Positions 25,201 to 33,940 of a stretch of DNA of 64,000 nucleotides are shown in pieces. Made by a program: the position numbers and the translations under genes. The notes under the pieces are model-generated. The model had not been told where the DNA came from and made no database searches. It worked only from the letters and a program-made list of their open reading frames with translations. How positions within the stretch are numbered: the stretch's first letter is position 1; each line of letters starts with the position of its first letter. Source of the DNA: Glossina fuscipes (Eukaryota; Arthropoda; Insecta; Diptera; Glossinidae); the NCBI RefSeq assembly GCF_014805625.2, contig NW_023998456.1, positions 2,344,919 to 2,408,918 on the forward strand, in the 5' to 3' direction.

Positions 25201-27152
25201 TTTTTAAAATTTATTGAAAAAGACAATTTTATTTACTAACTTGCTTACATTTCCTTTTATATTTTAATTACATAATGCACTAATAATTTAATGTTAGTTT
25301 CAATTCCTAATTCTTTGTCTCTTTATTTATTCGCAGCCTCATTAAAATGGACGCCATTAGTCGCAATACCTCTTCAGTCGCTCAGGATTTTCATAAGGCG
25401 GGAGGCGTGCAAGAATTAAAATTACCAGCCAAGCAACAATTCTTGTTCAATAATAAACTGCCCATAACTCAATGGACGACTAAAGATGCTGCTGCTTTAC
25501 TACATAGTCTCAGTAGTAACGCTAACAATTTAAGTTTACTTTATCAACAACAGCAACAATTGCAACAACCGCGTTCCAAATATAATGCAATAACATCGAA
25601 TGTAGCAAATCCAAACACACCGTTATACGTGAATGGCATGCGTCAACGACAACATTCAACGGGAGAAGATGATGAAAATACTCCTTCGTCGGCTTCATCT
25701 TCAAATTCTGGTGATGATTTGTCTCCCCTAAAACTGGAACAAATAAAGCATTATGAAGAAGCATTTCATAATGCCAATAATAGCAACAATGGTAGCATTG
25801 AGCAGAGAAAGGCGATGTCGGCATTTTTAGGTAAGAATTTTGATCTACAAGAGATAACTTATCAAGCGGTGCCCACCACCAGCAACAGCAGCAGTACAAA
25901 CCATTACAACGATCTCCAAAGGCGTAAATGTTTACCCGACTATACCGAATATCAAGATCAACAACAACACCAGAAACATTTACTCTATCAACAGGAAGAT
26001 CAAGAGAATCAAGAGCAGCTTATTAGATCGTCTCCCGCGTATAAACTTAATAATAATAAATCTAACGGTTACAATAACCAGCAGAATAAAAATAAAATGT
26101 CGTCATCTTTACAACAGCAACAGCAACCAATGCGAAATTACATAAATTATCAGCAAATGTCTTCGCATCGCCTGGATCTGCACAATAAAGAAAATAATCA
26201 AAATGCTACCTTTTTAACGCAATTAGAATTTCAGAATCTTAACAAGATCGGTACACAATTTCAAAATTATGTTAAAGACATAATCAGCAAATATTACGCC
26301 GCCGAAACTCCATTAATGTTTCCGAATATGCCAACACCTACAACCACCGCCCAGCAATCACAGAGTCGAACTTTACCGATGGAACAACAAACGTCGCCGA
26401 AGCGTAAACGAATGTTAAGTGAAACCGAGGAGTATATAGAATATCTAAAGAATAAGGAAGATATAACTCTGACGATAACACCAAGAGTGAGCAAAACCTC
26501 CACCAGTCCGTATAATAATTCCACTCACAAAACTCCGATTAGCCCTTTAAAGAGAGAAAGAGATTTAGCTTCCGATTCTTATAAACGATGCAGCTCTAGG
26601 AGTCCTAAGAAATGCAACGGCAACAATCACATATATCATCCTTATAACAATAACGTTACGACTTATAATAACCATAACAATAAATGCTGCAAAAAATCTA
26701 AAACACAGTTGGCTACCTTGTTGCCTTTGCTTGCTGATGCCGCCAGTCAGCAGCAGTACTTAGCAGCACCTTTAGACTTTAGCAAAAAAAGTACAGCAAA
26801 TAGTGAAACGTCTAGCAATTCTTTGTCCGCCTACGATAAGCGATCATCTCGTAAACAAGCTCAACCGAAAAAGATTAAAGTAGCTCCGGAAGTGGTGATT
26901 GGTCTATTGCGTGATAAGTACTTAAATCGTATGGTAGGTCGTAAACTAAGTTGCTGGAAATGCCTATCGAAACGTTCCTCCATGATGGTCTTCAATTACC
27001 ATACGAAAGCTTCTTTGGCTTTACATTGTTATTGGAAGCATCGATCAGAGCAGAAAAATGGACGAAATTCATTTTCCCATAAATATAATTTACATTTATA
27101 TCAAAAACAAAAGAAGAAGAATCATATTAAGAAGCGCTTGAGAACGAAGTAA
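7097..27152 (+). CDS. chn: charlatan-like C2H2 zinc-finger transcription factor (six coding exons)
   Basis: Ortholog of Drosophila charlatan, a nuclear REST/NRSF-like repressor of neural and sensory-organ genes. I join coding exons 7097-7288, 8746-9419, 21670-22918, 23070-23228, 23314-23589 and 25337-27152. All five junctions have GT donors and AG acceptors and keep frame (for example TTG|gtaaga, cttctag|CAA, GCAAA|gtgagt, cttttag|A, TCGCG|gtattt, ttcgcag|C). The protein is about 1450 codons, its exact length unknown because exon 3 holds 400 Ns. Zinc fingers: two before the gap (YVCTHC...H, FQCYVC...H), two to three after it (FTCLYC, FVCLLC, ACSKC), and a C-terminal CWKC...H-x4-H finger near 26950-27030. 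Long Q-rich and N-rich stretches lie between them. The start ATG has good context (ACCATGG). The name comes from the finger arrangement and flanking sequence as I recognise them; identity as a C2H2 regulator is secure, the symbol very likely. Confidence 0.85.
7603..7743. repeat. Copy 1 of a nearly identical ~142-bp direct duplication
   Basis: From atattcacagaaatgg to gcattcgattttatcct this segment matches 7781-7922 with one substitution (c/t in caatttYtatagg). It ends in tcctattttc plus an A-run. The terminal block ataggcgtggcattcgat recurs at the very end of the window (63959 onwards) and partly at 31231. Confidence 0.85.
7781..7922. repeat. Copy 2 of the ~142-bp direct duplication
   Basis: Same unit as 7603-7743, offset by 178 bp. 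Here it runs straight into the 3' side of a reverse-transcriptase fragment read on the minus strand instead of into an A-run. Confidence 0.85.
7920..8390 (-). mobile_element. Non-LTR retrotransposon fragment (R1-like reverse transcriptase)
   Basis: Minus-strand reading gives a degenerate RT palm: a VPQESALGPTLWN segment where active elements have PQGS-LGP, then SFADDIA (the FADD catalytic box), then MIKRWLRSVDL. That order and spacing are typical of R1/I-group RTs. The frame changes at the junction with the 142-bp repeat, so the piece is truncated. It lies within the first charlatan coding intron. Confidence 0.7.
8746..9419 (+). CDS. chn: charlatan exon: Q/T-rich linker
   Basis: Acceptor cccttctag at 8745, then CAA ATT GAT CGT in phase 0 from the previous exon. 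It encodes an alanine/threonine/glycine-rich stretch followed by several polyglutamine tracts (CAA/CAG runs around 8880-8920, 9130-9210 and 9245-9260) and a TQPQPQ repeat near the end. It ends at GCAAA|gtgagt with two bases carried to the next exon. No folded domain is visible; this looks like a disordered linker. Confidence 0.85.
9465..10913 (-). CDS. Nested intronless gene 1, PPP1R36-like paralog
   Basis: Intronless frame of 482 codons on the strand opposite charlatan, inside its 12-kb intron. An internal Met at codon 13 (about 10877) aligns better with the starts of the three paralogs, so the true protein may be about 470 residues. Family landmarks: GHW near the N-terminus (paralogs read YVNGHW), FRQEFQR, YRLLLAREYS, MHRRAYDVIDMEMNRLFRSE, NLPIL, YKGTDLRI, GILGHPKHLY. 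No signal peptide or membrane segment. I assign it tentatively to the PPP1R36 family (PP1 regulatory subunit, testis-linked in other animals) from the GxW N-terminus and the HRR..LFRSEHF core; no search was run. It is the most diverged at its N-terminus and could have shifted its start. Confidence 0.8.
   Translation of the reverse strand: MLLPPKKIICLCMSNITPIQVRGHWSSNREKESIECDSRKGALPHAKKETFMITNNFKFSTTFDEADEHLFRQEFQRPSNTYDSDSILIQDVKNVVAFLAPATLMTASLIDFINTETANGLLKALIMYFEYYLKIVEFILIERDVEAADDAQILGIEDIDIRRVYSAHLQQYRLLLAREYSRIILGEGDVKKFYHLRPIVNISKTVYDKYFHESLLAFCTQVVWITMHRRAYDVIDMEMNRLFRSEHFKLTRYPRLKFNKPEGQMLYGPNYKRSNYRIQCSPLIQELNNVSQHNLPILSIGKQKYKGTDLRIRQIEMEFLVDVAQLVLNGISFGILGHPKHLYSTLLKLDWHKVRKHNFSKTYDPYGIFTQPHVKIPTSNEEKLRIYAETYEPDLNVKCQIELWTPEMLRKWKMRDKFIRQFKAKGAFTDIWSKCSKELADTSYGPEVEEIVKKFLADKAKHRKLRQKEISVKAEMPLSDNK
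11100..11684. other. Spacer between nested genes 1 and 2, with 10-N gap
   Basis: AT-rich spacer; N run at 11590-11599 is a nominal gap. No coding signal recognised. Confidence 0.5.
11685..13091 (-). CDS. Nested intronless gene 2, PPP1R36-like paralog
   Basis: Intronless frame of 468 codons. Met at codon 6 (13076) gives MIRVHKDDFVPRYVNGHW, matching genes 3 and 4, so the start is probably 13076 (463 residues). All family blocks are present: FRQDYQR, YRLLVARAYS, MHRRAYDVIDMEMNRLFRSE, NLPILWLGRRKYRGTDLRI, YGILGHPRCLYNTLL. A 26-residue core from MHRR is identical to gene 1 and nearly so at DNA level (about 5 differences in 78 bases), far above the rest of the proteins. K-V-V-E-F near residue 135 fits the PP1-docking pattern [RK]x[VI]xF, but it may simply be buried helix. 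Function tentative as for gene 1. Confidence 0.85.
   Translation of the reverse strand: MRKSTMIRVHKDDFVPRYVNGHWVWNEENEIFKFNSRNEATKNAAKEEFVVTGGYKFLTSLNQLEELIFRQDYQRSAISSDADAVTSLDVVNLVTFLAPDEMMNRTFLEFINTCAVHQLLKALTLYFSYFLKVVEFILIRRDEKTTSLQSDESTQMKFMLSSHLTQYRLLVARAYSTILLGEGEVRKFHHIQRFTKISRTMNDRITHEQFLAFCTQYIWVTMHRRAYDVIDMEMNRLFRSEHFKLTRNEKIRFTGIEAKMLYGKHYRRRDYRNQSSPLIQEIINVERHNLPILWLGRRKYRGTDLRIKTMEIEFVVRTAQSGIISASYGILGHPRCLYNTLLEPDWEAIRFSNFSKDYDPYFIVTQPSLKIPDLNEEKIRKLSETYDSYYTFTSPVKMWSDETINKWLRRSRTEGSVIDIWAKCSIEIGDKSRGLSVTRMLQRYVLKNLIHKKKSIILKKLKGELYNK
13495..13720. repeat. Dispersed repeat, copy 2 (degenerate)
   Basis: Shares gtcgaaaaagtgg, aaccattttcaac, tatcaaat, aaattatggca..gtaagttgaacac, gacgacgg, gatcgattcagaaagtgatgctgaatcgat and tgtaataaaa with copy 1 in the same order. 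Confidence 0.55.
14295..14770 (+). mobile_element. Degenerate non-LTR retrotransposon 3' part (RT C-terminal region)
   Basis: Frames in order on the plus strand give LGMRIGSNLHWAEHVFEVSK-like text (GMRIGSNLHWAEHVFEVSK at 14300), then VLDHRRDVDYVVLMYRYI, then FKMKIY near 14710. This is the usual order of the region downstream of the RT domain in jockey/CR1-type ORF2 proteins (H-V...K...LxHRRDV..LxxxYR). Frameshifts separate the parts, so it is dead. It is an intron insertion between nested genes 2 and 3. Confidence 0.6.
14971..16347 (-). CDS. Nested intronless gene 3, PPP1R36-like paralog
   Basis: Intronless frame of 458 codons starting MLRIHKDIFVPKYVNGRF. Family blocks FRQEFQR, YRILVAREYS, MHRR, INRLFRSEHFKL, NLPILWLGKRKYRGTDLRI and RGILGHPKILYNTLL are intact. 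R-I-Q-F at about residue 30 fits the RVxF PP1-docking consensus; the other three copies lack it at that place, so this is suggestive only. The C-terminus ends in a charged helix (..ARKEKLRKF). A degenerate retrotransposon piece (14.3-14.76 kb) lies just downstream. Confidence 0.85.
   Translation of the reverse strand: MLRIHKDIFVPKYVNGRFTWNEEKERIQFESREKAVKEAEHSEFVITNGYKFAASMNQREESVFRQEFQRSENTYDADVILIEDIKNVVTFLSPRDMITKDFLLFLNTDTVNLLMGTMIMYFDYFLKIAEFLLIRRDDICGENARAESEESTKMKRVFSEHLSQYRILVAREYSKIVLCLGDLKEFYHVVPVTNVWLTKKDQNFHESFLAFCIQVVWIAMHRRCFNLIETEINRLFRSEHFKLRRSKAQFTKAEARLLYGKNYRRCNYRAQNSPLIQELYNVETHNLPILWLGKRKYRGTDLRIMQLELEFTLSSAHLTLIDASRGILGHPKILYNTLLSFDWEKARTQNFTEGDDPYRLIRQPCLELPHLDEEKIRKLSKTYATDCELKELPRDKWTPDTIKKWTTIKRIMKYFEAKGVLEDITLKIKNELQDKSHGPSVQEILKNFIARKEKLRKF
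17445..17468 (+). other. GC hairpin followed by T-run
   Basis: aaaaagccc-cttc-gggcttttt: a perfect 9-bp stem with a 4-base loop and T-run, identical in form to a bacterial intrinsic terminator. In a fly intron it is probably chance; no bacterial genes surround it. Confidence 0.5.
17853..17879. other. Perfect inverted repeat, 10-bp stem
   Basis: ttactaaacg, 7-base loop, cgtttagtaa. Purpose unknown. Confidence 0.6.
18360..19736 (-). CDS. Nested intronless gene 4, PPP1R36-like paralog
   Basis: Intronless frame of 458 codons starting MIRIYNDDFVPKYVNGHW, the best match to gene 2 at the N-terminus. Blocks: FRQEFQR, YRLLLAREYS, LHRRDFHLIDMEMNRLFRSE, NLPILWIGKRKYRGNDVRI, LGILGHPKYLYNTML. The C-terminus is charged (NEQKEKLRKKKH). 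Spacing to gene 3 is about 2 kb, larger than between genes 1 and 2 (about 0.8 kb). No canonical promoter seen. Full length and free of stops, so probably functional. Confidence 0.85.
   Translation of the reverse strand: MIRIYNDDFVPKYVNGHWGWDPEKDCLQFNSRTADTREAGNEILPTCGFKYLASLNQVEELIFRQEFQRSPTTYDADVILLHDIRSLVTYLAPPEIITQNFCEFINTKIVHRFLKALIIYFDYFLKLVEIIIIRRDEISGDKAQIQSIESNELKQVYSANLSQYRLLLAREYSDVVLGMGEVKKFHHLAPIVNISRSIKDRAFHEAFLGYSTQVVWIALHRRDFHLIDMEMNRLFRSEHFSLPTNDRFKFTKAEARMLYGKNYKRCNYRSQSSPLIQELTNVEKHNLPILWIGKRKYRGNDVRILEIELQFIVNAAQMSLADISLGILGHPKYLYNTMLKLDWEAVRRHNFSKSYDPYRIVKQPYLNIPSRTQEELRKLYKTYGSRYELETTMEYWTPAMVRKWSKVHSIVEYFKTEGILTDVWIRCTREVEDTSYLGVEEIMKTFNEQKEKLRKKKH
19737..21669. other. 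Remainder of charlatan intron 2
   Basis: No gene recognised. Holds a dispersed repeat copy (about 20725-20945) and a possible small open stretch at 21545-21669 that is simply the frame leading into the exon. Confidence 0.5.
20725..20945. repeat. Dispersed repeat, copy 3
   Basis: Matches copy 1 (556-840): taacgacttttcaaa, ccttatat, aaatatctccaaaattgcgg, ccgcacaaatttaatataccc, cacaagtgg. See copy 1. Confidence 0.6.
21670..22918 (+). CDS. chn: charlatan exon: main zinc-finger exon with assembly gap
   Basis: Acceptor atcttttag at 21669. The exon starts with a Q/N/S-rich region, then fingers YVCTHC..H-x4-H (about 21954-22026) and FQCYVC..H-x4-H (about 22038-22110). After the N run come a glycine/valine repeat, FTCLYC..H-x3-H, FVCLLC..H-x4-H and an ACSKCNF half-finger. 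It ends GAGGCACA|gtaagt at 22918. The frame before the gap (codon starts at 2 mod 3) and after it (0 mod 3) differ, so the true missing length should be a multiple of 3 if the exon is continuous, and the 400 Ns are nominal. Confidence 0.85.
23070..23228 (+). CDS. chn: charlatan exon: N-rich linker
   Basis: Acceptor cacatatcag at 23069 and donor CTTTAG|gtaatt at 23228. It encodes PHFVPSQRQNLSTNLN followed by a polyasparagine run (AAT/AAC repeats). The 150-bp and 85-bp introns either side are typical short fly introns. It carries phase 2 in and out, which keeps the downstream frame open. Confidence 0.75.
23314..23589 (+). CDS. chn: charlatan exon
   Basis: Acceptor ttaaacag at 23313 and donor TCGCG|gtattt at 23589. 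It encodes a non-repetitive stretch containing NPTSMGGWRLSATGALIPPQ and ending ..ADGSDTEDYSR. The open frame continues past the donor into clearly non-coding T-rich sequence. Joining at TCGCG to the 25337 exon restores the Arg codon and stays open. Confidence 0.75.
23836..24290 (+). mobile_element. Degenerate non-LTR retrotransposon 3' fragment
   Basis: Across two frames it reads RSLPPYENRFLLISL, then LTNLRFTVPHRVFNHIFPLRL, then RATYELHSPMRV, then HLFFASDKS. The order matches the fragment at 52369-52782 (SLPPYENWSFLLSLPSLEKRR, ISFNVPNRFSRHFILVKL, YNYELFNPLRV, HLFSISDSL), so both derive from one family. It lies within charlatan intron 5 and has a frameshift near 24110. Confidence 0.6.
25337..27152 (+). 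CDS. chn: charlatan last coding exon
   Basis: Acceptor tattcgcag at 25336, then C CTC ATT AAA ATG GAC in frame; the internal ATG at 25347 opens a 601-codon frame ending in TAA at 27150. Low-complexity Q, N and S stretches alternate with conserved-looking islands: the first 60 codons; a segment near 26380-26480 with SPKRKRM and ETEEYIEYLKNKEDIT; and a basic C-terminal half. A single C2H2-type finger, CWKC followed by HCYWKH, lies near 26950-27030. The ending is strongly basic (KKKNHIKKR). Confidence 0.85.
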
Positions 27153-28735
27153 AAGTCGGGCCAGTAAGACATTAAGAAATAAAACGAAAAACAGACGCAA
27201 GCAAACGAGCAAGTTCTGAAAAGTAAGATAAGAGAATGGGAAAAATGGAGCAGTAGTAATGTTGTTCATTTTAATTTTCTTTTATGCTTTCCTTCTATAC
27301 TTTTTTACATTAATAGTAGTACTTTTAAGCAAAGCTTAAAAGCTTTCCAAGCTTTAAGATTTATGAAAATTCCGAAAATCGTTAACGTACAGTACTTAGA
27401 TATTTTAAGATAGTCTTATAAAAGTATAGACCACACGTTCAGAAAGTACTGAGATTTTGACAGATTTTTCAATTTTAAAAAATATTAAATGACTTAAAAT
27501 ATATGAAATTTTGAACTAATTAAAATATTTTGAGAAAAAAATTGTAATTCTTCTGAGTTTTTATATTTCAAGATGAAAAAATAATTAAGAAGAAAAAAAA
27601 CATTTATAAAGTTTGAATGATTAGGTTGGTTTGTCCCCGGGGAGCGCTTAGCTCTCAAACATTTAATCTCAAGCCAGAATTGAGCGCGAGTAAGATCTAA
27701 GTTTCACTCTGCAAAATAGGACTTATTTATTAAATAAGTACACGATTTTGGGCGGGGTTTCACGGATTTTATTATTATGTTTGTAATCGTCAAGGCCTGG
27801 GAACCTTGCGTATGGTACACGAGCTTAAGAAAACGAATCTGAATTACGACAAATATATAACAATTGAGGAAAACAGCTAAACCTCTTTAGCGATCAGAAT
27901 TCAGAGACGAGGAGGAACTTTTTTTTTCTTACTTTTACGAAAATTTTCGTCTAATGCGCCATAGATATCTGCCTCAATTATTAGCGGCATAGAGGGAAAT
28001 CCCCTTCGGCTAACTAATGACCTTACATTAGCTTCGCCATAAAATCAGTATCGATTTCCTATTTTTTTCTGTTAAATTATACGAGCTTTGGAAATATAGC
28101 TTTAGGGCTTTGTGAGTATTTAGCAAAGTTTTGTTTCTTCTTTATTTAAATATTTTTTAAATAGAATATAATAATAATTTTATTGAATTTTGTTGAAGTT
28201 ATTGAAATTTAAAAATTATTTTAAATAGTTTTTATATTCATTGAATTTTTTTTCTCCTTTTACCTTTTCCAAGTATTTTTTAATTTTAATATATAATCGC
28301 TTGAATTTAATTATGAAATAATATGTGGAAATATGTTGAACAGAATTTATTCGATTTTCTTTCCTTTTATACCCGCCGCCAGTGTGACAAATATATTAAT
28401 CACGTCAAGTATTATTTATTCATGCATTTTTAACACTCAAAAATATCATATATATGTATAGTATCGATAAGCAGATTCTAAGTGGGTGTAAGCATCTCCG
28501 TCTGACGACAGCATTAAGTATACCGCATGTATATACATATTTATTGTTAATGAGCGTATGACTCGAATGATGTTGGCCGTGCGCATTCGCTCCTCCGTCT
28601 GTCCGTGTAAAGTATTAAGTACATAATACTGTGACCAAAGTGTAAGACTAATATTCAAATTGAATTGCGTGAGCACATCGAGTAACAGAAACACTTTCTT
28701 TTCTAAATTGATAGGACTGTGACAGATATCTGTGT
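27153..28735. other. Charlatan 3'UTR and downstream AT-rich sequence
   Basis: Follows the TAA stop. AT-rich with many A-runs; polyadenylation site not placed. No further coding region recognised. Confidence 0.5.
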
Positions 28736-28737
28736 CA

Positions 28738-29225
28738 AAAAGTATTAGCGTTTCTTCCGGTTTTTACAACTATTGAGCAAAGAAGTTGCATTAAGTTTTG
28801 TCTGAAATGAGAGTTGGATACGAGAGTTGGCAAACGACTCAGAAACAACTGGTCAATCGGGCGAATATCGTGCAAAATGTAAGCCAGGACCGAAAAAACC
28901 GAGCCAAAGTCGCTCAAAAATTATAGTGATATTAACAGGTCTATTCGATTGTCGTGGTGTTGGACATCATGAGTTCCTTTCGTCGGACCAAATTGTTAAT
29001 AGTTGTTGGTTCTTCGAGACCATTTTGTTAAAAATTTAATCCATATCGTTCCACAACGATCGCATTTGACTCAATCGAAAAGACACAAGCTGAATCCAAG
29101 AAAGCTCTGAATGCCCCTGCGGAAATCGACTATGCCATTTGTTTCGAGGATTGGGGAAAACGATGGCATAAGTGTAGTCTGTCTGAGGGGAATTACTTTG
29201 AAGGCGACTAAATAGATTTAAAAAA
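28738..29225 (+). mobile_element. mariner-family transposase remnant, internally deleted
   Basis: Plus-strand reading starts with LAFLPVFTTIEQRSCIKFCLK (the usual N-terminal E-QR--IKFC motif of mariner proteins), skips most of the DNA-binding region, continues PGPKKPSQSRSKIIVILTG then LFDCRGVGHHEF, and ends DYAICFEDWGKRWHKC..GNYFEGD followed by a stop. Those blocks are the middle and end of a Tc1/mariner (irritans-like) transposase in correct order. Frame changes and a missing N-terminal third mean it is non-functional. Terminal inverted repeats were not found. Confidence 0.75.
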
Positions 29226-31860
29226 CAAAATATGAAATTATCTCAGTTTTGCACACAATGGTATATATATTGTCGATGAGTTTATGATTCTTAATTAACT
29301 TACCCATACACACTTGTCGCTTCGTCTGTCCGACGTCTGCTGTTGGAAAGTTGATAGTCGTAGAAACCTACAATGAACAGTAAGACTTATGAAATGAAAT
29401 ATGAAAATGGCCCCGATCCGTATACGCTCAACAAAAGAGTTTATAATCTCTAGAAAGTGTTAATTTAAAATTTTGCACATGTTCGCAATTAACAACAACA
29501 CTTTTTGTAATTTATAGCGAATCATCTAAAGTTTGACAGATAGTTATCAGAGATTTGTGAACGTTGATTGCAAGAAGGGCAATACTTCCCAAGAGGCATG
29601 CCTACGAATAACATAATGCTTTGTAATATGTAAGGATGTTTGAGGTGGTGGGTATCACAAAATGCGTTCCAAAACAGACCTAATTCTTTTAATTGTTATT
29701 GTAATTATTATTACGTTCTTTTGGTTAAGGTTATCGAATTTGATAATTGCTTCTAATACTCAGTTGTGAGCTATTACTTTTACTTCGTATTTCACTTAAC
29801 AATATATAAAACTTTGAAACTTTAAGAACTCAATAATTTTATCTACATGTTTTTTTTTTTTTTAAATAAATTTTTTTATATATATTTTATACATACGAGT
29901 ATTTGTTAAGTTAAATTTTAAGTTATGATGTACCTGAAATATGATTTTGCATTTAAATGGAAATTCAATAAGAAGCGGAATAAGAAGAAGAAATTACGAA
30001 AGAAGTCCATATTTAGTGAAATAAAGAAGGAAAAGAGAGCGTTTGGAGACTTTTTTTTGACGTAAGAATTGTATTTAAAATGAATTCATTTTCTTTTGCT
30101 CTTATTTTTATGATAATAATTAATAGAATTTTTACTTTACTCTTAACGTTTTGTAGCAAAAATTTTCCTTGATTGCCTTACTATTCGTAAAACTCATTGA
30201 TTCACTTATGATTAATACCTTTTAAGCTTTAATTTTTCTATGTTTTTTTTTTTCTTAAGCATTCAAAAACAATCTTTACCACCATCACCACCACTTACTT
30301 AACATAAAAACAAGAAATTTTAAAATACTCAGAAAAATACAAAAATATTGAACACAGCTACGTACATAAATGATACTTTAGGAATAACGTATTTGATGAC
30401 TGAGCAAATTGTCATTAGCTGTTGCAGCAGTTAATGGATTAATGAATGTAGTAAAAGAATTTTTTTTTTTTAAGTGAGTATGATAAAAAGAAAAACACAC
30501 AAATTTTTGGGTATACAAATTAAATTTATAAAATGGAATTAACTAAAAGAATTTTAGAACAAAATTATTAACAAAAGACATTTTATGACTTTTTCGGTTT
30601 TAGTAAATGAAAGTAAGCAAAAAAAAGGCGAACATTAGCAATTGTTCTCTAATAAGAATTGAAACACAAAAAAAAAGCAAAACATAAAAAGATGAATTAT
30701 TTAATTTTAAGTATAAATATAAAAAAATAAAAGAACAAAGTGTTTTATGTTTTAGTCATTTAAATGGACTTTTTATTTCATTTAATTAATTTTATTTTCA
30801 TATACAACACTAAAAACTACTCTTAAAGAAAAAGAATAAAAGAAAATTAATAAATATTAATTTAAAACGAATTTGAAAGAAAGAAAAATAGTTTTATTAC
30901 GTTTCAGCCATCAAAATCCAATGTACCTACATCCCTGTAGTGGATACATAAGAGTGGTCTTCTGAATTACATATTATACGCCCACTTGTTGAAAGTACGC
31001 TATTATTTTACCGAAAGAACAGGGTTTCTTCCTGCTGCTTTAACTGCATCAGTCAGCTGTTGTCTCAACACAGTCCAATTTAAAATTTTGAAAATTTTAA
31101 CTAGTTCTGACTCTGGCTATACTATCGTGCAATCTGAAAACTAACTTGGTTCATGACTACCTTCAATACTGCGCTAACATCTATATAACTCCATCTGGGA
31201 TGAATTTATGAATACTTTTATACAATTTTTATAGGCGTGGCATTTATGAGCAATGCTAGTGCACAACTAAGCACAACTCAATGCGTCTGGAGTCAAATGA
31301 TTTGAAACCATTTTAAAAAAAGAAGTAATGAATCATACGGGATTATATCACAAGTTTTCCAAAGTTAGGCATTTCTGTTCTCAAACTTTTATTTGCAATC
31401 AATATTTAGCAAGAATAGCCTTCAACGATAAGGGTAATAACATTAGAAGATGATCTGCCTAGAAATGATTATTCATAATTCATAATTAACAGGTTTAAAA
31501 AAATGTTCTAATTAACCCACGAATTCCATAAAATCATGTTGCTATTGGGTTTAGAAGAAAAGAGAAAGATCGGATCGGATTACAATAAAAATCTTTAAAA
31601 GAAAGATCAGAGTATGTTTTGAAAAAACTTATGGTTTTCAATGCATTCATAATAACTTACCCGTTCCAGCTGCTATACCTAACGGATTACATATGTTACA
31701 ATCCAAACCAATCTTATGGACAATAGCTTTCACCTATTGTTCTGTCTTAAAAACCGGGCAATTCTGTTCCTCTGTCTATCGGTTATAAGTCTAGTAATTT
31801 TTTAGTACATAAGTTTTCAATTACTTAAGATTTAAACAAATTTCTATTTTACTCTTCCAA
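29226..31860. other. AT-rich intergenic stretch
   Basis: No coding region recognised. A partial hit of the ataggcgtggcatt repeat block lies at 31231-31245. Confidence 0.5.
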
Positions 31861-31864
31861 AGAT

Positions 31865-32345
31865 TTGTTGCGCTTACTCCAATTATTAGCGTCGATTGTG
31901 CTTGGATGCACAACGCTCGCGAACTTAGTCAATTGTGCTCAGAAGTCGCAAGACAACTGCGCGTTTTTCAGCTCGCTCCCCGTAAATTCCCCTCCGTTCA
32001 TTGCTGCTTGCGGGGTTGCGGAGATCATATCGCTGAAGAAATGGCAGTTTAAGAGGATATTTGGGCAGGTATTTCGGGGGCAGGAACCTGTCATCGTCCG
32101 AAACGCCATGTGTTGTTTGTGGAGATCGGATAGCTTCTGTAAAGTCGCAGCAATAATGGTCGAGAATTTCGAGTTTTTAAGGTGTTTGTAGCAGCAGTGC
32201 AACAAATAAAGATAGTTGTGGAATTCGAGGATTCTTTTACCGCTGTTGCCGTACACTTCGTTCGGAGTTCTTCGTTCGTACCGCTGCTGTTTATATACCC
32301 GCATGCAATTAGGTGGTCCTCCGAAAGGATGTAAGTTGCCTACCT
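31865..32345. other. Less AT-rich island, unidentified
   Basis: Both strands have open frames of 108-121 codons (plus 31865-32191, minus 31939-32304) here, in a patch of more balanced base composition than its surroundings. I recognise neither protein. It could be part of an LTR or another mobile element. Confidence 0.3.
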
Positions 32346-33940
32346 TTTTCTATTGTTTCGTTGCCGTCGTGCTGCCCCAGATAACATAGTGTTTTTCGAG
32401 GTTTTCAGCGACCATTACGTGAAGTATATGTCGGACACGGCGGTCGACCTTCACTAAAAGATAAATAAGATATAGGATAAACATATGACAATAATAATAA
32501 ATAATAGTGATAAATAAATTGATGGCGACAAAGGACGAACCTGAAAAGAGATATAAATATTGGAATACGCCTAGTTATATCTAAATTTTTTGTATATAGT
32601 AGACATAAATAAAATATAAGAAAAATATTTTTTATTATATGCTTACTTCTATTATTTAAAATTTTTAACAACATATTTTTTACATATCTTTTACAATAGT
32701 GTTTTAAATGGTACTTTTATATTATAACCTTATTTATATTAAGCTGAGATTAGGAAGATGTGGATTTTTTCAAATATCAATGGGGTCGAACTTACTTTGG
32801 TCGTAGCTTTTTTTCTTTTTTTTCTTAACGATTAAGTTTTGAAGCAGACGTCGATACTCATACATGTCATCAATGTCGTCAATGTGGACGATCTGTAAGG
32901 CCATTAACGAGTCGTATCACTATATATATATTTCTATATATATATATATACATTTCTATATATATATATATATATATTTCTTAAATTGTCTTCATCTAAT
33001 ATATAATTTTAATTTATATATAATTCATAATATTATTATTCAAAAAATTATTCAATGTGTTATTATAACATTGGCTGGAAAGAGGTTCAGGAATTTAAAC
33101 ATAGACATTTTCGAAAAAGTTTTGAAAATCGGACGAATCGGGAATCTCTAATAAAGTGCCTCAAGCCATCTACGACAAATGATGTATTGACATGAGTAAT
33201 GCATGGTGCATATTAAATAGTTCCTAGTAGTACAAGACTTTCCTTTTGTTAATACGAGCATATTCATAAATACTGTCTCCTTGGCATTTAGGAGATTTTA
33301 AAATTCTACGTTTATAAAAAAGGTTTGTGGTTATTTTGTTTTATTACACCCAAAAAAAAGGGAGAAGAAATATATATCCAATATTATAACATTAAGTTCA
33401 CCGCAATGTAATTTTTTAATTTATGAAATTTATGAATTTATGAAATTGCCTAAGCAAATTTTCGCTACTATAGTCATATCCATCGTTTGTTTGCCTGCTT
33501 ATATTGGAAATATAAGTAGTATATTGGCATCAAATTCAAAATTTGTAAAAATTTGGAAACAAAAAAGTTAAAACCGCAATTGTGATTTTAACTTTTGTAA
33601 CAGTAATGAGGCTAATGAGGCTCTTGGCTAGCTTGTACAATATCTCCACCTATCATGCCTCTCTGCTTAGGTTTAATTTGTTCAATAGTTTTTTGTCCTC
33701 CGGTGTTTTTTTTCACCAGACAACAATTTCTTTTGTAAATTTTTTTAAAATTTTTTCCACCAAACATTTTTCTTGTTTAATTTTCATATATATTTTCCTT
33801 TTTTTTTAATCTTTTTTTTGTGTATGAAAATCTTTGTTTTTTGCACTTTTTCAGTACAATTGTATTATTTCTCAAAGTTTTTTTCCCTTTGAAAAAAAAT
33901 CCGTTAGTTGGTTTTTATTTACAAGCGACAACCAAATGCC
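32346..33940. other. AT-rich intergenic stretch
   Basis: Nothing coding recognised; contains a (TA)n tract at 32921-32978. Confidence 0.5.
32921..32978. repeat. (TA)n tract
   Basis: Interrupted TA dinucleotide repeat. Confidence 0.9.

Noticed and set aside
25522..25899. 125-codon minus-strand frame
   Set aside because: Antisense shadow of the last charlatan exon.
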